From CAJQQY01 sp964564545 (lineage in GTDB: Bacteria; Bacteroidota; Bacteroidia; Chitinophagales; Saprospiraceae): 64,000 nt of DNA. Positions 62,775 through 64,000 of this stretch are shown here, piece after piece. The stretch covers positions 1 to 64,000 of the forward strand of contig CAZMBP010000109.1 of the NCBI GenBank assembly GCA_964564545.1, read 5' to 3'. The position numbers and the translations under genes were made by a program. Under the pieces are notes generated by a model. That model was not told where the DNA came from and did not search any database. It worked only from the letters and a program-made list of their open reading frames with translations. Each line of letters starts with the position of its first letter. Position 1 is the first letter of the stretch.

Positions 62775-64000
62775 ATGAAAAACTATTTTCTTCTATTTTT
62801 CCTTTTTCTACTTTTAATTTTTATTGTAAATCCTTTAGGGAATTTTCCTTTGAATGATGATTGGCGATATGCCTATCCTGTGATGAGTTGGTTAGAAGAG
62901 GGAAGCATTTCTATGTCAGATGATTTTGCTCCGACGATTTTATTACAAGTGATTTGGGCGTATTTATTTAGCTTACCCTTTGGAGAGTTTTCCTTTACCA
63001 CACTTCGATTTTCGGTTTTAGTTTTAGCATTTATGGGGATTGGATGTTTTTATCGATTGGTTTTAGAAATTACCTCTTCAGCAAAAGCGGCTCTTTTTGG
63101 AGCAATAATTTTAATGTTAAATCCGCTGTATTTTAATTTATCATTTTCATTTATGACAGATGTTCCATTTTTGCTTTCCTGTTTGGCAACGATGATGATG
63201 GTATATTTTTATTTCAAAACTGAAGAGAAGAAATATTTGATTTTAATCATTTTAGGAAGTGTAGCTAGTTTTCTCATTAGACAACCAGGGATATTATTTT
63301 TGCCTGTTTTGGGTTTGATGATGCTTTGGCGGAAAGTAGATAAATCATCTATTCTGTTTTTTGTAAGTATGTTGTTATTGTCGGTAGCAACTTACCTGAG
63401 CTTCGATGTTTTTCTAAAACCAATCATGAATATTGAAAAAGCTTATGTACCTGTAACTCAACTTTTTTATGATTATTTTTTAGAAAATCCATTGAGTTTT
63501 GTTTTGGAGATTTTTAAAAAAATAGTCAAAACAATTATTTATCTCGGTTTCTTTTCACTTCCGATATTACCTTTTGTTTTTGGAAAAATAAAAATGGAGG
63601 GAGGTTTTAATAAAAAATTTATTCTTCCTGTTTTAGTTTTTAATATTGGACTTTTATTCTTTTTACATTCGATAGGGAAGATCTTTCCTTTCGGTGGAAA
63701 TATCATGTATAACTATGGACTCGGTCCGGAATTATTAAAAGATACTTATACCTTAGAATTAGCCAATACACCTCGATTGCCAATCTGGACAATGTATGTT
63801 TTAAGTTTAATTGGGCAAGTGGTAGGATGTTGGATTCTTTTATTGATAATGAAAACATATCATGCTCTTTCTAATTTGCAAAAGAGGTTTTTTCAATTTC
63901 TATTTTTATTGAATGCAATTTATTTACCATTGATGTCGATTACAAGTTTTTATGATCGTTATTTGTTGTTGACTTTTGCATCGGTGTTTTTGTATTTAAT
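62775..64000 (+). CDS. Membrane glycosyltransferase-like protein, partial
   Basis: The open frame starts at ATG 62775 and runs to the window end (408 codons, no stop). About nine membrane helices are visible. The first loop holds NPLGNFPLNDDWRYAYPV, where the DDW/DWRYAY acidic motif resembles the first-loop motif of GT39/ArnT-type polyprenyl-phosphate glycosyltransferases. Later segments such as SFMTDVPFLLSCLA and SFLIRQPGILFLPVLGL agree with this family. It would glycosylate lipids or proteins outside the inner membrane. The C-terminal part is missing from the window. Confidence 0.75.
   Translation, partial: MKNYFLLFFLFLLLIFIVNPLGNFPLNDDWRYAYPVMSWLEEGSISMSDDFAPTILLQVIWAYLFSLPFGEFSFTTLRFSVLVLAFMGIGCFYRLVLEITSSAKAALFGAIILMLNPLYFNLSFSFMTDVPFLLSCLATMMMVYFYFKTEEKKYLILIILGSVASFLIRQPGILFLPVLGLMMLWRKVDKSSILFFVSMLLLSVATYLSFDVFLKPIMNIEKAYVPVTQLFYDYFLENPLSFVLEIFKKIVKTIIYLGFFSLPILPFVFGKIKMEGGFNKKFILPVLVFNIGLLFFLHSIGKIFPFGGNIMYNYGLGPELLKDTYTLELANTPRLPIWTMYVLSLIGQVVGCWILLLIMKTYHALSNLQKRFFQFLFLLNAIYLPLMSITSFYDRYLLLTFASVFLYL

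Noticed and set aside
1..64000. tRNA or rRNA genes
   Set aside because: No cloverleaf-compatible GTTCGA-type arms or rRNA-like stretches noticed by eye.

Overview
The window is AT-rich chromosomal DNA from a member of the Bacteroidota. A Saprospiria/Flavobacteriia-like lineage is my guess; no rRNA or single diagnostic marker is present. Evidence: many lipoproteins with a short signal and Cys; two TonB-receptor-like beta-barrels with a carboxypeptidase-like N-terminal domain; sorting-domain-like C-termini of the type IX secretion kind; LytTR/LytS signalling; metX-metZ; and promoters of the Bacteroidota TAnnTTTG type. It reads as ordinary chromosome with repeat-rich intergenic DNA. There is no prophage, CRISPR array, rRNA or tRNA.

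Layout. 1-5.2 kb: thioredoxin-like protein, Imm33-like protein, beta-propeller lipoprotein, peptide-binding lipoprotein, lipB. 5.2-9.4 kb: conserved small protein, TPR protein, parB-parA, UPF0173 hydrolase. 9.5-13.4 kb: FMN reductase, FAD-dependent oxidoreductase, DoxX protein, potassium channel. 13.6-20.6 kb: LytTR response regulator, a 47-residue double-glycine peptide missed by length cut-offs, a TonB-like barrel, a soluble TPR histidine kinase, then three copies of a short RNA-like unit. 20.7-27.8 kb (minus strand): pbpC, DUF4403, DUF697-SHOCT, an HEXXH lipoprotein, a COX1-like small membrane protein broken by one TGA, and a secreted protein. 28.5-35.3 kb: DUF2459 protein and a TolC/MFP/RND efflux operon whose last codons lie in a 312-bp inverted-repeat element. 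35.7-43 kb: surface lipoprotein, large secreted protein, membrane protein, M1 peptidase. 43-45.7 kb: barrel protein, two paralogous lipoproteins and a Crp-type regulator. 46-49.6 kb: topoisomerase III and a frameshifted IS200-like transposase with its repeats. 49.7-59 kb: FKBP, acyltransferase, metX-metZ, second TonB-like barrel, prmC, two less known proteins. 59.5-64 kb: OtsA-OtsB fusion, EamA transporter, and a membrane glycosyltransferase-like protein cut by the window end.

What stands out. (1) Three ~70-nt units at 19.9-20.6 kb share an identical 20-nt core followed by a terminator hairpin whose stem changes with base pairing kept; they look like a family of sibling small RNAs. (2) Next to them are a response regulator, a histidine kinase and a peptide with a canonical double-glycine leader, a possible peptide-signalling locus. 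(3) A REPIN-like repeat sits at the 3' ends of four genes and supplies the stop codon of two of them. (4) A MITE-like element with 36-bp perfect inverted repeats supplies the C-terminus of the RND pump. (5) Two genes are broken by single changes, in the COX1-like protein and the transposase.
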